Below, in pieces: positions 45,640 to 54,420 of a DNA stretch of 64,000 nucleotides. Within the stretch, counting starts at the first letter, position 1, and every line of letters begins with the position of its first letter. The notes beneath the pieces are model-generated. The model saw only the letters and a program-made list of their open reading frames with translations. It ran no database searches and was not told the DNA's origin. The stretch is taken from positions 1,084,805-1,148,804 of the forward strand of contig NZ_LR733827.1 of NCBI RefSeq assembly GCF_902506535.1, written 5' to 3'. Source of the stretch: Pseudomonas sp. 8Z (GTDB taxonomy: Bacteria; Pseudomonadota; Gammaproteobacteria; Pseudomonadales; Pseudomonadaceae). The position numbers were made by a program, and so were the translations under genes.

Positions 45640-46821
45640 TTATTTTGCCGCGACCAACTGTGCAGAAGCAGGGTCGTATACGACATTGGTAATGGAGCCA
45701 TCACGTATCCGCCCCACCGCCTCATCGATCACATTCAGCGGCACCAAAAACCACTCCTTGGGCTTGACCGGATTGCCGAAGCGGTCAGGGATCGTCAGCT
45801 CAAGCTGAGCAGGGCTGAACAGCCGGTGGAAGAGGTTTTCCATCCGTATTCGATTGATGTTGTGCAACTTGTAGGTGGCCACCACCTCAACATCCGCCAG
45901 CAGGTAAGTGGCATCTTTATCAGCCCCCGCAATACGGGTTTCCACCTTGCCACCCGTGACGCCGATCTTGTGGATCAGCTCGCGGTGCTCGACCACGTAA
46001 GGATGCTTTGAGTCGCTGCGCAACACATAAATGGTGCCACTCTCGATGTCGTCAGACTCCAGCGCCTCACTGAACAGCGGCCCTGCATCAGCCTCGGTAA
46101 TGCGACGGCCTGCATCGTCCTTGTACAACGCACGCACCAGAGAAAGCCTCAGCAGGTTGCTTTGCGTGCCGTTGGAAAAGATCACCCGCAGACGCGCATC
46201 CTTCTTGCCCTGTGGTGAATCGAAGTCATCGCCCTCTTCAGCCACATAGGCCATCTGGCCACTCAACACGAACCACTGCCCAACCTCGACGCTGGTGTCT
46301 CTCATGAAGGCGCGCGTCACCCGAAGCCCGGACTGCAACTCACGCTGCACCTGCTCGAACAATGGCTGAAAGCGCTCGAAGTCCTCACAACGCTCGCGCT
46401 GGGCAATCTCTTCAGCCTCACGCTTCTCGGCGTTGCTGCGAACGTGGCGAAGGTTCTGAACATCCGCGCCCTCATCGCCTGCCAGCTCGGCCAGTAACTC
46501 ATCATCGGACAGCGAGTACTCACCCTTGGGCTCATTCAACGCTACGCAGCTCAATAGGCCCTGATGGTCGAGGGGCATCAGCAGCGTGCGGCATTCCTCC
46601 TGCTCACGCAGACGATCCAGGCGCACGGCATAAAGTCGCTCGAAAATGTCGTTATCGTCACCATGGCGCGGCACATGGCCATGCTCCTCGACGAAGCGCT
46701 GAATATCCTCGAAACCCGCGATGATGCGTTCCTCACGGGGCGTGCGGCCGACCTTTTTGTTGGGCGTGGCAAAATCCGAAAGCTCAGCTTCCAGTTCGTC
46801 CAGATCAAATTCGTTAGCCAT
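45640..46821 (-). CDS. GIY-YIG (T5orf172/MUG113-like) nuclease-fold protein
   Basis: A 393-residue protein. The N-terminus holds a motif FVEEHGHVPRHGDDNDIFE (43-61) resembling the helicase-associated repeat; a charged linker (about 105-165) follows. The C-terminal domain is a T5orf172-type GIY-YIG fold: GTIYVLRSD (262-270), HKIGVTGG (284-291), Arg296 and Glu328 in IRMENLFHRLF. Its start overlaps the helicase gene by eight bases, implying translational coupling and perhaps a physical complex. Probable DNA cleavage subunit of the system; this is inference. Confidence 0.82.
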   Translation of the reverse strand: MANEFDLDELEAELSDFATPNKKVGRTPREERIIAGFEDIQRFVEEHGHVPRHGDDNDIFERLYAVRLDRLREQEECRTLLMPLDHQGLLSCVALNEPKGEYSLSDDELLAELAGDEGADVQNLRHVRSNAEKREAEEIAQRERCEDFERFQPLFEQVQRELQSGLRVTRAFMRDTSVEVGQWFVLSGQMAYVAEEGDDFDSPQGKKDARLRVIFSNGTQSNLLRLSLVRALYKDDAGRRITEADAGPLFSEALESDDIESGTIYVLRSDSKHPYVVEHRELIHKIGVTGGKVETRIAGADKDATYLLADVEVVATYKLHNINRIRMENLFHRLFSPAQLELTIPDRFGNPVKPKEWFLVPLNVIDEAVGRIRDGSITNVVYDPASAQLVAAK

Positions 46822-48886
46822 AACGGCCCTCTTTCTTGAAGCGGATAAAGGCTGCAGCACCTTCGGCCATGCTCCGCTCCCACGGATCATGAGCAGTCAG
46901 TGACGGCACACGGCCATGATCCTTTTTGAATTTCACGGCGCGCACGGCGAGATCCTTGGCTTCGTCCGGTGTCAGGCGGGTGCGCTTGGCGCCAATAACA
47001 GCCGCAACCTGCTTGAGACTGTCCTCGCTCATGCTCTTGGCGAGAATCGCGTAGGCCTCACTAAATGGGTTGATCCGGTCGATCAGGTCAATGTCCAGCT
47101 CGCGCACGTCCATCGCAAACTTGCGTACACCGTCGATCAAAGCCGTACTCGGCGCACTGCTGCCGCCGCTCTGTGGCCCCTGTGGATCGTCGCCCAACAC
47201 CATCTGCTTGGCCTGCTGAGTCAGGTTCAAGGCGGCAATGGCATGCTGGCGCACCGCCTCCTGATCTTCGCTATCGAGCTCCGGGTATTTCTCCCGAATG
47301 ATCTTGCCCATACGCAGTTGCGTCAGCTCCTCGGGTACCAGCTCATCATCGAACAAGCCACGTTCGATGTTGGTCTTGTCCTGAACGAAGCTGGCAATCA
47401 CCTCGTTCAGATCCTCCTGGCAGATTCGGCTGGCCTCTGGGCTCTTGGGCTCGACCAGGCCTTTGATCTCGATTTGGAACTGGCCGGTTTCATGGTTGAA
47501 GCCCACGTTACAGGCACCGGGTTGATAGGGCGTATCGCCGTAGTCGAAACCGGCCTGCGGGCCACTGGTGGGCGTCTTGGGCTTGAACTCGAAACGCGGC
47601 GCCAGCACCTGTTCCATCAACAGGCTGGCGGCAATCGCCTTGAGCGTGTCATTGACCGCCTCGGTCACCAGTTTTTCGCTGGCATCCGGCTCGGCGATCA
47701 GATTGGTGAAGCGTGCCCGCGCCTTGTTCGGTGCATCACGGGTCGCCCGCCCGATGATCTGCACGATCTCGGTCAGGCTGGAGCGGTAGCCAACCGTAAG
47801 GGCATGCTCGCACCAAATCCAGTCGAAGCCCTCTTTGGCCATACCCAAGGCGATGATGATGTCCACATGGTCACGGTTGTTCTTCTGCGCCGGGTCTTTC
47901 AACGCCGCCGACACCTTGTCGCGCTTGGCCGGGTCATCATCCACCAGATCGGCGATGCGCAGCACGCGCCCCTCTGCGGTTTTCACCAGTTGGAAGCCCG
48001 TCAGCGGGTCGCTGCCTTGCCACTCGCCCAGCTCCTCGATGATGTGCTCCACCTCGCGGATCTTGTCCTTGGAGCTCTCGCGGGAGTTCACGCTGGGGAT
48101 GTGCACGATGGTTTTCTCGCGCGGGTCGAGCACATCGAGAATGCTGTCGGAGTAAGCACCTGAGTAGAAGTAGTAGCCGATATCCAGATTCTTCAGGTGC
48201 TCATAACCGTTGAGCTGCTCGTAATAGGTGTAGGTCACGGTGTCGAAGCGGGCTTCATCACCCGGCGCCAATACCGCCTCGGCATCGCCCCGAAAGTAAG
48301 AGCCCGTCATCGCCACGATATGCACCTTGTCGCGGGCGATGAACTGCCCCAGGTGCGTACCCAGCTTGTTGTCCGGGTTGGCGGAAACATGGTGGAACTC
48401 GTCCACAGCGATCAAGCGATCATCGAAGGCCGCCACCCCGAACTTATCCACGGCAAAACGGAAGGTGGCATGGGTGCAGACCAGCACCTGGTCACTGCTT
48501 TCCAGAAACGCGCCCAGCGCATTGACCTTGCCGCCATCATCGGTGCCAGGTGCATCGCACAGGTTCCAACGTGGCTCCACATGCCAGTCGGCCCAGAAGC
48601 CGTAGCGGCTCAGTGGCTCGTCGTGAAAGCTCGCACCGATGGATTTTTCCGGCACCACGATGATGGCCTGCTTGATGTGCTGGTGCGCCAGCTTATCCAG
48701 CGCAATGAACATCAAGGCCCGGCTTTTACCGGATGCGGGAGGCGATTTGATCAGCAGATACGGCTCACCACGCCGCTCGAAGACGCGCTCCTGCATGGGG
48801 CGCATGCCCAGTTCGTTGGCCTTGGTGGAGCGGCCGTTCTGGGCATAGGAGACGGAAACGGAAGGAACGCTTTGAGTCATGACCAT
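46814..48886 (-). CDS. Superfamily 2 DEAD/DEAH-type helicase (restriction-type)
   Basis: A 690-residue ATPase. Motif I is PPASGKSRA (49-57), motif II is DEFHH (162-166), motif III-like VAMTGSYFRGD, and motif VI is QIIGRATRD (376-384). The layout resembles the Res/type III restriction helicases, but no PD-(D/E)XK nuclease tail was recognised. Instead the C-terminus ends in KKDHGRVPSLTAHDPWE, a helicase-associated-like repeat that recurs in the next gene. It presumably translocates DNA for the methyltransferase and GIY-YIG partners. Start is ATG 48886 or ATG 48880; neither has a strong ribosome site. Confidence 0.87.
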   Translation of the reverse strand: MVMTQSVPSVSVSYAQNGRSTKANELGMRPMQERVFERRGEPYLLIKSPPASGKSRALMFIALDKLAHQHIKQAIIVVPEKSIGASFHDEPLSRYGFWADWHVEPRWNLCDAPGTDDGGKVNALGAFLESSDQVLVCTHATFRFAVDKFGVAAFDDRLIAVDEFHHVSANPDNKLGTHLGQFIARDKVHIVAMTGSYFRGDAEAVLAPGDEARFDTVTYTYYEQLNGYEHLKNLDIGYYFYSGAYSDSILDVLDPREKTIVHIPSVNSRESSKDKIREVEHIIEELGEWQGSDPLTGFQLVKTAEGRVLRIADLVDDDPAKRDKVSAALKDPAQKNNRDHVDIIIALGMAKEGFDWIWCEHALTVGYRSSLTEIVQIIGRATRDAPNKARARFTNLIAEPDASEKLVTEAVNDTLKAIAASLLMEQVLAPRFEFKPKTPTSGPQAGFDYGDTPYQPGACNVGFNHETGQFQIEIKGLVEPKSPEASRICQEDLNEVIASFVQDKTNIERGLFDDELVPEELTQLRMGKIIREKYPELDSEDQEAVRQHAIAALNLTQQAKQMVLGDDPQGPQSGGSSAPSTALIDGVRKFAMDVRELDIDLIDRINPFSEAYAILAKSMSEDSLKQVAAVIGAKRTRLTPDEAKDLAVRAVKFKKDHGRVPSLTAHDPWERSMAEGAAAFIRFKKEGRYG

Positions 48887-48894
48887 GCATCCAT

Positions 48895-49905
48895 TCAGGG
48901 CTTCTTGCCCGTGTTTTTAAGGGTGTGTTCGAGCTGCTCGATTTCCTTGAGGTCATCGGCATCGGCCTGGATACGCTCTGCCTCGCGGCGCTGCTGATCG
49001 AATGCCTCGTAACGCTCATGGGCAAGCTGCTCCATGCGCTCGCGGCTGACGGAGCCAGCGCCCTGCAGAATCGGCTGATCGTTGAAGGCCAGCATCTTGT
49101 CCACATTGCTGCGCCAGAAATCCAGAGTCAGCGCCTGCTGCTGTTTGACGCGCAGCTCAGCCTGCTCCAGGAAGATCACCACCAGGCGGTTGAGCGTGTC
49201 GATCTCATCCGCCGTCAGGTAGTTCTTGGCGATGATCACATCCTGCTTGCGCACGCGCGAACCGCTCCAGGTGTTCAGGGCCATATTGGGCTGGCTGGCG
49301 TCGGCACGCTTGACCACCAATTCGGCGGCGGTACAGCCGGTGGTGGCATAGAGCAGCTTGTTCTGCACCTCGGCGAAGAACAGCGCGGTTTCCTGCTCGC
49401 GGATGCGGTAATCGGCGCTCAGGGCAAACAGCTCGCGCACCTTTTGGTAGAAGCGCTTCTCCGAGGCGCGAATCTCGCGGATGCGCGCCAGCAACTCATC
49501 GAAGTGATCCCAGCCACCGGGGTTCTTCAGGCGCTGCTCATCCAGCACAAAGCCCTTGAGCAGAAACTCCTTGAGGTGGCTGCTGGCCCACTGGCGGAAC
49601 TGCACGCCGCGCGGCGAACGCACCCGGTAGCCGATAGCCAGGATCAGGTCGAGGTTGTAGTGAGTCAGTTTGCGCTTGACCTGCCGCTGGCCCTCGACTT
49701 GAACTGTCAAGGATTCCTTGACAGTTGCCTCGGCGCTTAGCTCGCCGTCCTCGAAAATGTTCTTGGCATGCAGGGATACGTTCTGCTTGGTGGTCTGGAA
49801 CAGCTCGGCAATGTCCAGTTGGCTAAGCCACACACTTTGGCCCTCAACGCGCAGATGCAGCCGCGTTTGGCCATCCTCCGAGCTGTACAGGATCAAATCA
49901 GTCAT
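48895..49905 (-). CDS. RhuM-family protein
   Basis: A 336-residue protein of the virulence RhuM family: ILYSSEDGQTRLHLRVEG, then SVWLSQLDIAELF, TKQNVSLHAKNIFEDGEL and YNLDLILAIGYRVRSPRG. The N-terminal half has a KilA-N/Bro-like DNA-binding look. The C-terminus is a charged helix. RhuM genes are frequently found inside restriction-modification or toxin-type operons, and their role is unproven. The ATG overlaps the methyltransferase stop (ATGA), and its stop lies eight bases before the helicase start. Confidence 0.88.
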   Translation of the reverse strand: MTDLILYSSEDGQTRLHLRVEGQSVWLSQLDIAELFQTTKQNVSLHAKNIFEDGELSAEATVKESLTVQVEGQRQVKRKLTHYNLDLILAIGYRVRSPRGVQFRQWASSHLKEFLLKGFVLDEQRLKNPGGWDHFDELLARIREIRASEKRFYQKVRELFALSADYRIREQETALFFAEVQNKLLYATTGCTAAELVVKRADASQPNMALNTWSGSRVRKQDVIIAKNYLTADEIDTLNRLVVIFLEQAELRVKQQQALTLDFWRSNVDKMLAFNDQPILQGAGSVSRERMEQLAHERYEAFDQQRREAERIQADADDLKEIEQLEHTLKNTGKKP

Positions 49906-52667
49906 CGCTTCGCCTTCCCTGGTTTCTGCTTGGCTGTCATCTCGGTGTACAGCTCAAACAGCTTCTCCAGACGCTCGGTGTCGTTCTTGAAACGGCGACC
50001 TATATAAATGCGCTCCAGCACTTCGTCATTACGTTCATGGGCTGCACGCAAGTTGTCTGGCATTTTTTCTGGATCGTAGAGTTCAGCAATCGTGGCGGGG
50101 AAATGGGCTTCGCGGGCCAGCAGGATATCTTCGGCGCACTGGGTCAAATCAGCTTTATTTTTCTCGGTCAGCGTCGGTACTGGAAAGGTATTCCAGCCTA
50201 AAGTGTTGGAGTAGCGGAAGTCTGTTTTCATTTTGCCGCAGACGGTAGCGATCCAAACCAAGTGCAGACGAGAAACAACGAGCGCCAAATTCCAAAGAGA
50301 CGCATCGTACATACCAAAAGCGAGATTAGTAAGCGTGGTTCCTGAGCTAACAACACCCGCTGGCAAATATGCACGACGCTCAGACGACACACTTGGAACA
50401 ACAATTGTCTGCCTTTTTCCAATTCGCATCAATTTAAGCTGGTGAGGGCGTTGCGCAAGGATGGTTCTTGCGCCTTTATCGGGACTTGCAAGGCGCAAAG
50501 CCCTCACTGCCTCAATGCGCTCATTCAATACCTGAATTGTTTTTGCCTCCTGCAAATGATCATCGTCAATCCAGATACAAAACCGCCCCCCACCATTGAT
50601 GAAATCTTGCGAGCCGAAGATACGACGAGTGAAACGCTCACGCTGATCTCGTGACAGCCCAAGAGAGTTGAGCTCATCACTTGTCAATAGCAAATGACCA
50701 CCATCACTTGGCTTATTACCAAACTCCATTATCGCCAACTCTGAAAGGGGGCGAGTACATTTCTCGACAATAACACGCGAGCCAATGGTCAAATATGGGG
50801 TAATAGATGCACCCTCACGCGACGCTACTGTTCCGTCTCCCTGGTGCTCATACAAGCGGCATATCGAGGCATTCTTACTACAAATCCCGACTACCGCGAC
50901 TGTAACACCTGCATTATTACTAGCAAGGTTCGCCCACCTAAACGAAGTATATGCAAAAAAGATATCACAACCAGCCTGATAAATAATCGGCCAAATTATA
51001 GGCACTAACTGACCTTGACATATAGAGTTAGTACTTACAAAAGCAGCAGCCCCTCCTGCATCTTTAATGTAGTCTGCCGCTTTAATAAACCAACCTGCCA
51101 CATAATCAAGAAACCCAGCGGCGCTGGTGCGACCATTCGCTACGCTGCGAATTTCCGATTTCTGCTCTGCACTTTGCCAAGTATTTCCAAGATATGGAGG
51201 ATTACCACAAATGTACGTTTCCCCACCTTCATTCTCAAAGTCAATCTGCGCCTGTTCCAAGGAAGGATCAAATAAATCATTAGTTACTAGCCTCACCCCC
51301 TTACCTGTTGGAGGGCATACACTGAGCCAATCCACCCTAAGAGCGTTTCCACAAGTAATCCAGTTCTGATTGCTCAGCGGCAGAAATTCCAGCAGAGCCT
51401 CTTTCTGCCCCCGGTAAAGCACATCGCATTGATACTCCGCGATGATCAGTGCCAAGCGAGCGATTTCTGCAGAAAAGTCCCGCAGCTCGATACCTCGGAA
51501 GTTAGTGAGCGGAATATCGCTCTTGCGCCCAAGCTCCCCCCGACGCTCATTGATGATGTTTTCAATCGCACGCAGTTGCTTGTAGGCGATAACCAGGAAG
51601 TTGCCCGAGCCGCAGGCCGGGTCGAATATCCGAATACGCGCCAGGCGCTTGCGCAAGTTGAGCAAGATGCGCGGGTTGTCGCCAGCCTCGTCCAGCTTGG
51701 CGCGCAGCTCATCGAGAAACAGCGGGTTCAGCACCTTGAGGATATTGGGCACGCTGGTGTAGTGCATGCCCAGGGCGCCGCGCTCTTCGTCGTCGGCCAC
51801 GGCCTGGATCATGGAGCCGAAGATATCGGGGTTGATCTGCTTCCAATCCAGCGCGCCGATATGCAGCAAATAGCTACGGGCAATGCGGGAAAAACGCGGC
51901 ACATCCGGCTCGCCGGAGAACAGCCCACCGTTGACATAGGGGAAGGTGTCCGCCCAGCGCGGCAGGTTTGCCGTGGCACGCTGGGCAATCGGCGTGTTCA
52001 TGGCGCGGAAGATCTCGCCCATCACCTCATGCAGATTGCTCGCATCGCGGTCGCTCATCTGCGCGAGGGTGTCGGTAAACAGGCCGGTGCCGTTGAAAAT
52101 GTCGGTGTCTTCGGCGAAGAAGCAGAAGATCAGCCGCGCCATGAAATGGTTCATCTCATGGCGGCGCTCGGCGGTGCCCCAGGTCGGGTTGTCCTTGAGC
52201 AGCTCCACATAGAGCCGGTTTAAGCGGCTGGTGGCGCGGATGTCGAAAGCGTTCTCGCGAATCTGCTTGACCGTGGAGATACCCGCCAGCGGCAGGAAAA
52301 AGCCAAAGTGATCAGGAAACTGCGAGTAGCTGCAGGCGATAACTTCGCCGCTTTCCAGCTCTTCTGCCTCCAGCATCTGGCCATCGGTGGCCAGCACGTA
52401 CTTGGCTTTGGCGCGCGCCGTGGCGGGGCTGGCCTTGAGCGCGGCCAAGGTCTCGGTGACCTGGCCTGGCACACACACCGCCAGATGAATATTGCTGGTT
52501 TGCAGCACGCCGCCCAAATCGGACTTGTTGGTAGCCCCTGAACGCAGGCGCTTGAGGGTGGTTTCCTTGTTGCCGAAAGCCTGCAGGAAGGCATAAGGGA
52601 ACTCGACCGGGTCAAACGGCTGCTCGGCCAGGTCGGTAATGGCTTGTTCGATTTCTACGGCGTTCAT
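49902..52667 (-). CDS. MmeI-like class I DNA methyltransferase
   Basis: A 921-residue adenine-type DNA methyltransferase. Motif I is FDPACGSGNF (348-357) and the catalytic motif IV is NPPY (489-492). A helical spacer (about 150-330) precedes the catalytic core, and a target-recognition region probably covers ~620-820. The architecture is that of MmeI-type enzymes, but I see no D-ExK nuclease motif in the first 150 residues, so it may only methylate. Roughly codons 455-815 are visibly AT-richer than the rest, which suggests exchange of the recognition segment. First gene of the five-gene operon; the promoter should lie in 52668-52806 or in the repeat array behind it. Confidence 0.88.
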   Translation of the reverse strand: MNAVEIEQAITDLAEQPFDPVEFPYAFLQAFGNKETTLKRLRSGATNKSDLGGVLQTSNIHLAVCVPGQVTETLAALKASPATARAKAKYVLATDGQMLEAEELESGEVIACSYSQFPDHFGFFLPLAGISTVKQIRENAFDIRATSRLNRLYVELLKDNPTWGTAERRHEMNHFMARLIFCFFAEDTDIFNGTGLFTDTLAQMSDRDASNLHEVMGEIFRAMNTPIAQRATANLPRWADTFPYVNGGLFSGEPDVPRFSRIARSYLLHIGALDWKQINPDIFGSMIQAVADDEERGALGMHYTSVPNILKVLNPLFLDELRAKLDEAGDNPRILLNLRKRLARIRIFDPACGSGNFLVIAYKQLRAIENIINERRGELGRKSDIPLTNFRGIELRDFSAEIARLALIIAEYQCDVLYRGQKEALLEFLPLSNQNWITCGNALRVDWLSVCPPTGKGVRLVTNDLFDPSLEQAQIDFENEGGETYICGNPPYLGNTWQSAEQKSEIRSVANGRTSAAGFLDYVAGWFIKAADYIKDAGGAAAFVSTNSICQGQLVPIIWPIIYQAGCDIFFAYTSFRWANLASNNAGVTVAVVGICSKNASICRLYEHQGDGTVASREGASITPYLTIGSRVIVEKCTRPLSELAIMEFGNKPSDGGHLLLTSDELNSLGLSRDQRERFTRRIFGSQDFINGGGRFCIWIDDDHLQEAKTIQVLNERIEAVRALRLASPDKGARTILAQRPHQLKLMRIGKRQTIVVPSVSSERRAYLPAGVVSSGTTLTNLAFGMYDASLWNLALVVSRLHLVWIATVCGKMKTDFRYSNTLGWNTFPVPTLTEKNKADLTQCAEDILLAREAHFPATIAELYDPEKMPDNLRAAHERNDEVLERIYIGRRFKNDTERLEKLFELYTEMTAKQKPGKAKR

Positions 52668-52806
52668 GGTTCGAGGCGTTCTGATTCAAGGCAGCGAGGG
52701 CACTCGGGCCAGGGCTTGCAGCCCCACGGCACCGGCAAAGAGGCGGTGATGATAAAGCGAATTGCGGGCCAAGGCTGTAACCGTTTTGCCCTCATCCGGG
52801 CGCCCG

Positions 52807-53639
52807 CTCGCCGCTAAAGCACCTCCTACGGGTGCCAGGCCCGAACGCTGGCCCCCGCTGCCGCACGGACTGTAGGAGGGGCTTTAGCCGCGATAAAAGC
52901 TCGCCGCTAAAGCGCCTCCTGCGGGCGCCAGGGCTGAACGCTGGTGCCCGCTGCCGCACGGACTGTGGGAGGGGCTTTAGCCGCGATAAAAGCTCGCCGC
53001 TAAAGCGCCTCCTACGGCTGCCAGGAATGAACGCTGGCGCCCGCTGCCGCACGCACTGTGGGAGGGGCTTTAGCCGCGATAAAAGCTCGCCGCTGAAGCG
53101 CCTCCTACGGGCGCCAGGACTGAACGCTGGCGCCCGCTGCCGCACGCACTGTGGGAGCGGCTTCAGCCGCGATAAAAAGCTCGCCGCTAAAGCGCCTCCT
53201 ACGGGTGCCAGGCCCGAACACTGGCCCCCGCTGCCGCACGCACTGTGGGAGGGGCTTCAGCCGCGATAAAAGCTCGCCGCTAAAGCGCCTCCTACGGGTG
53301 CAGGCCTGAACGCTGGCCCCCGCTGCCGTACGCACTGTGGGAGGGGCTTTAGCCGCGATAAAAAGCTCGCCGCTAAAGCGCCTCCTACGGGTGCCGGGCC
53401 TGAACGCTGGCCCCCGCGCCGCACGGACTGTGGGAGGGGCTTTAGCCGCGATAAAAAGCTCGCCGCTAAAGCGCCTCCTACGGGTGCCGGGCCTGAACGC
53501 TGGCCCCCGCGCCGCACGGACTGTGGGAGGGGCTTTAGCCGCGATAAAAGCTCGCCGCTAAAGCGCCTCCTACGGGTGCAGGCCTGAACGCTGACCCCCG
53601 CTGCCGCACGCACTGTAGGAGGGGCTTTAGCCGCGATAA
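52807..53639. repeat. Tandem array of nine ~93-bp REP doublets
   Basis: Units start at 52807, 52900, 52993, 53086, 53180, 53273, 53366, 53459 and 53551 (spacings 93, 93, 93, 94, 93, 93, 93, 92). Each has a left arm starting CTCGCCGCTAAAGC and an inverted right arm like GTGGGAGGGGCTTTAGCCGC, separated by about 45 bases, so each unit can fold into a long hairpin. The arms match the doublet at 3444-3518. The gap 52668-52806 before it and 53640-53730 after it hold no gene. Confidence 0.93.
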
Positions 53640-53730
53640 CGCAACGTCCGAAACATTCTGCAAAGGCTTAATACAGCGTTAAGCCAGCCCTCCCAGAATC
53701 ACCCCCAGGCCAATCACCGAGGTTCCGACG

Positions 53731-54420
53731 ATGGAACTACCCTGGGCGCATCACGACCGTCCCGTTGCCCGTATCGGGCGCGGCGATACTTACCAACTTC
53801 ACCTGGCATCCCCTGACAGCACGCGGCGTGTGGCGCTGGAGCAGTTCATCCGCCAGCGCTTCGAGTTGCAACACGGCGCGCGCATCCGTCATTTCATGCC
53901 TTGCCTGTTCGGCCTGGAAAACCAGGCCGGGCAATTGCTCGGTGCGGTGGGTGTGCGCAGCGGTGGCAGCGGGCCGCTGTTTCTTGAGCGCTATCTGGAC
54001 GAGCCGATTCAGGCTGCCATCGGTGCGCGCTTGGGGCTTACCGAGCCGGGCCGTGGCGAGTTGGTGGAAGTGGGCAATCTGGCCGCCGACAGCCCCGGCG
54101 CGGCGCGTCTGTTGATCGTCGCGCTGACCGATTTGCTGGTGGCCCTGGGTTTTCGCTGGGTCACCTTTACCGGTACGCCGACGCTGCTCAACAGCTTCCA
54201 GCGCCTGGGCCTGGCGCCTATCGCCCTCGGCGAGGCCGACCCGGCGCGCATGGGCGAAGAGTTGGCCGACTGGGGCAGCTATTACGACAACAATCCGCTG
54301 GTAATGGCCGGTGACATTTATGGCGGCCATCAGCGCCTGCTGCAACTGGGCGCCTATCCACGTCTCGGCCATCAACCGCTTTATGCGTTGGAGGGCATGC
54401 CTGATGTCGTCTGCAGTTGA
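53731..54420 (+). CDS. Thermostable hemolysin family protein
   Basis: A 229-residue protein of the family named after Vibrio delta-thermostable hemolysin. It has no signal peptide or obvious membrane segment, and the fold (RRVALEQFIRQRFELQHGA, GQLLGAVGVRSG, GELVEVGNLA, then NSFQRLGL) resembles a GNAT-type acyltransferase rather than a pore-former. In this operon an enzymatic acyl-transfer role is more plausible than haemolysis, which is inference. First gene of the seven-gene cluster; overlaps the ligase gene by 17 bases. Confidence 0.82.
   Translation: MELPWAHHDRPVARIGRGDTYQLHLASPDSTRRVALEQFIRQRFELQHGARIRHFMPCLFGLENQAGQLLGAVGVRSGGSGPLFLERYLDEPIQAAIGARLGLTEPGRGELVEVGNLAADSPGAARLLIVALTDLLVALGFRWVTFTGTPTLLNSFQRLGLAPIALGEADPARMGEELADWGSYYDNNPLVMAGDIYGGHQRLLQLGAYPRLGHQPLYALEGMPDVVCS

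Noticed and set aside
46916..48163. 415-codon open frame opposite the helicase
   Set aside because: Antisense shadow; the minus strand carries the ordered helicase motifs.
52792..53613. Long open frames on both strands across the repeat array, encoding 31-residue peptide repeats
   Set aside because: The period of 93 bases is divisible by three, so any stop-free frame continues through the units. Frames exist on both strands, break where unit length is 92 or 94, and look like translated palindromes rather than protein.
52807..53639. Array considered as a CRISPR
   Set aside because: Units are ~93 bp and nearly identical throughout, with no unique spacers, and there are no cas genes. The arms are REP sequences.
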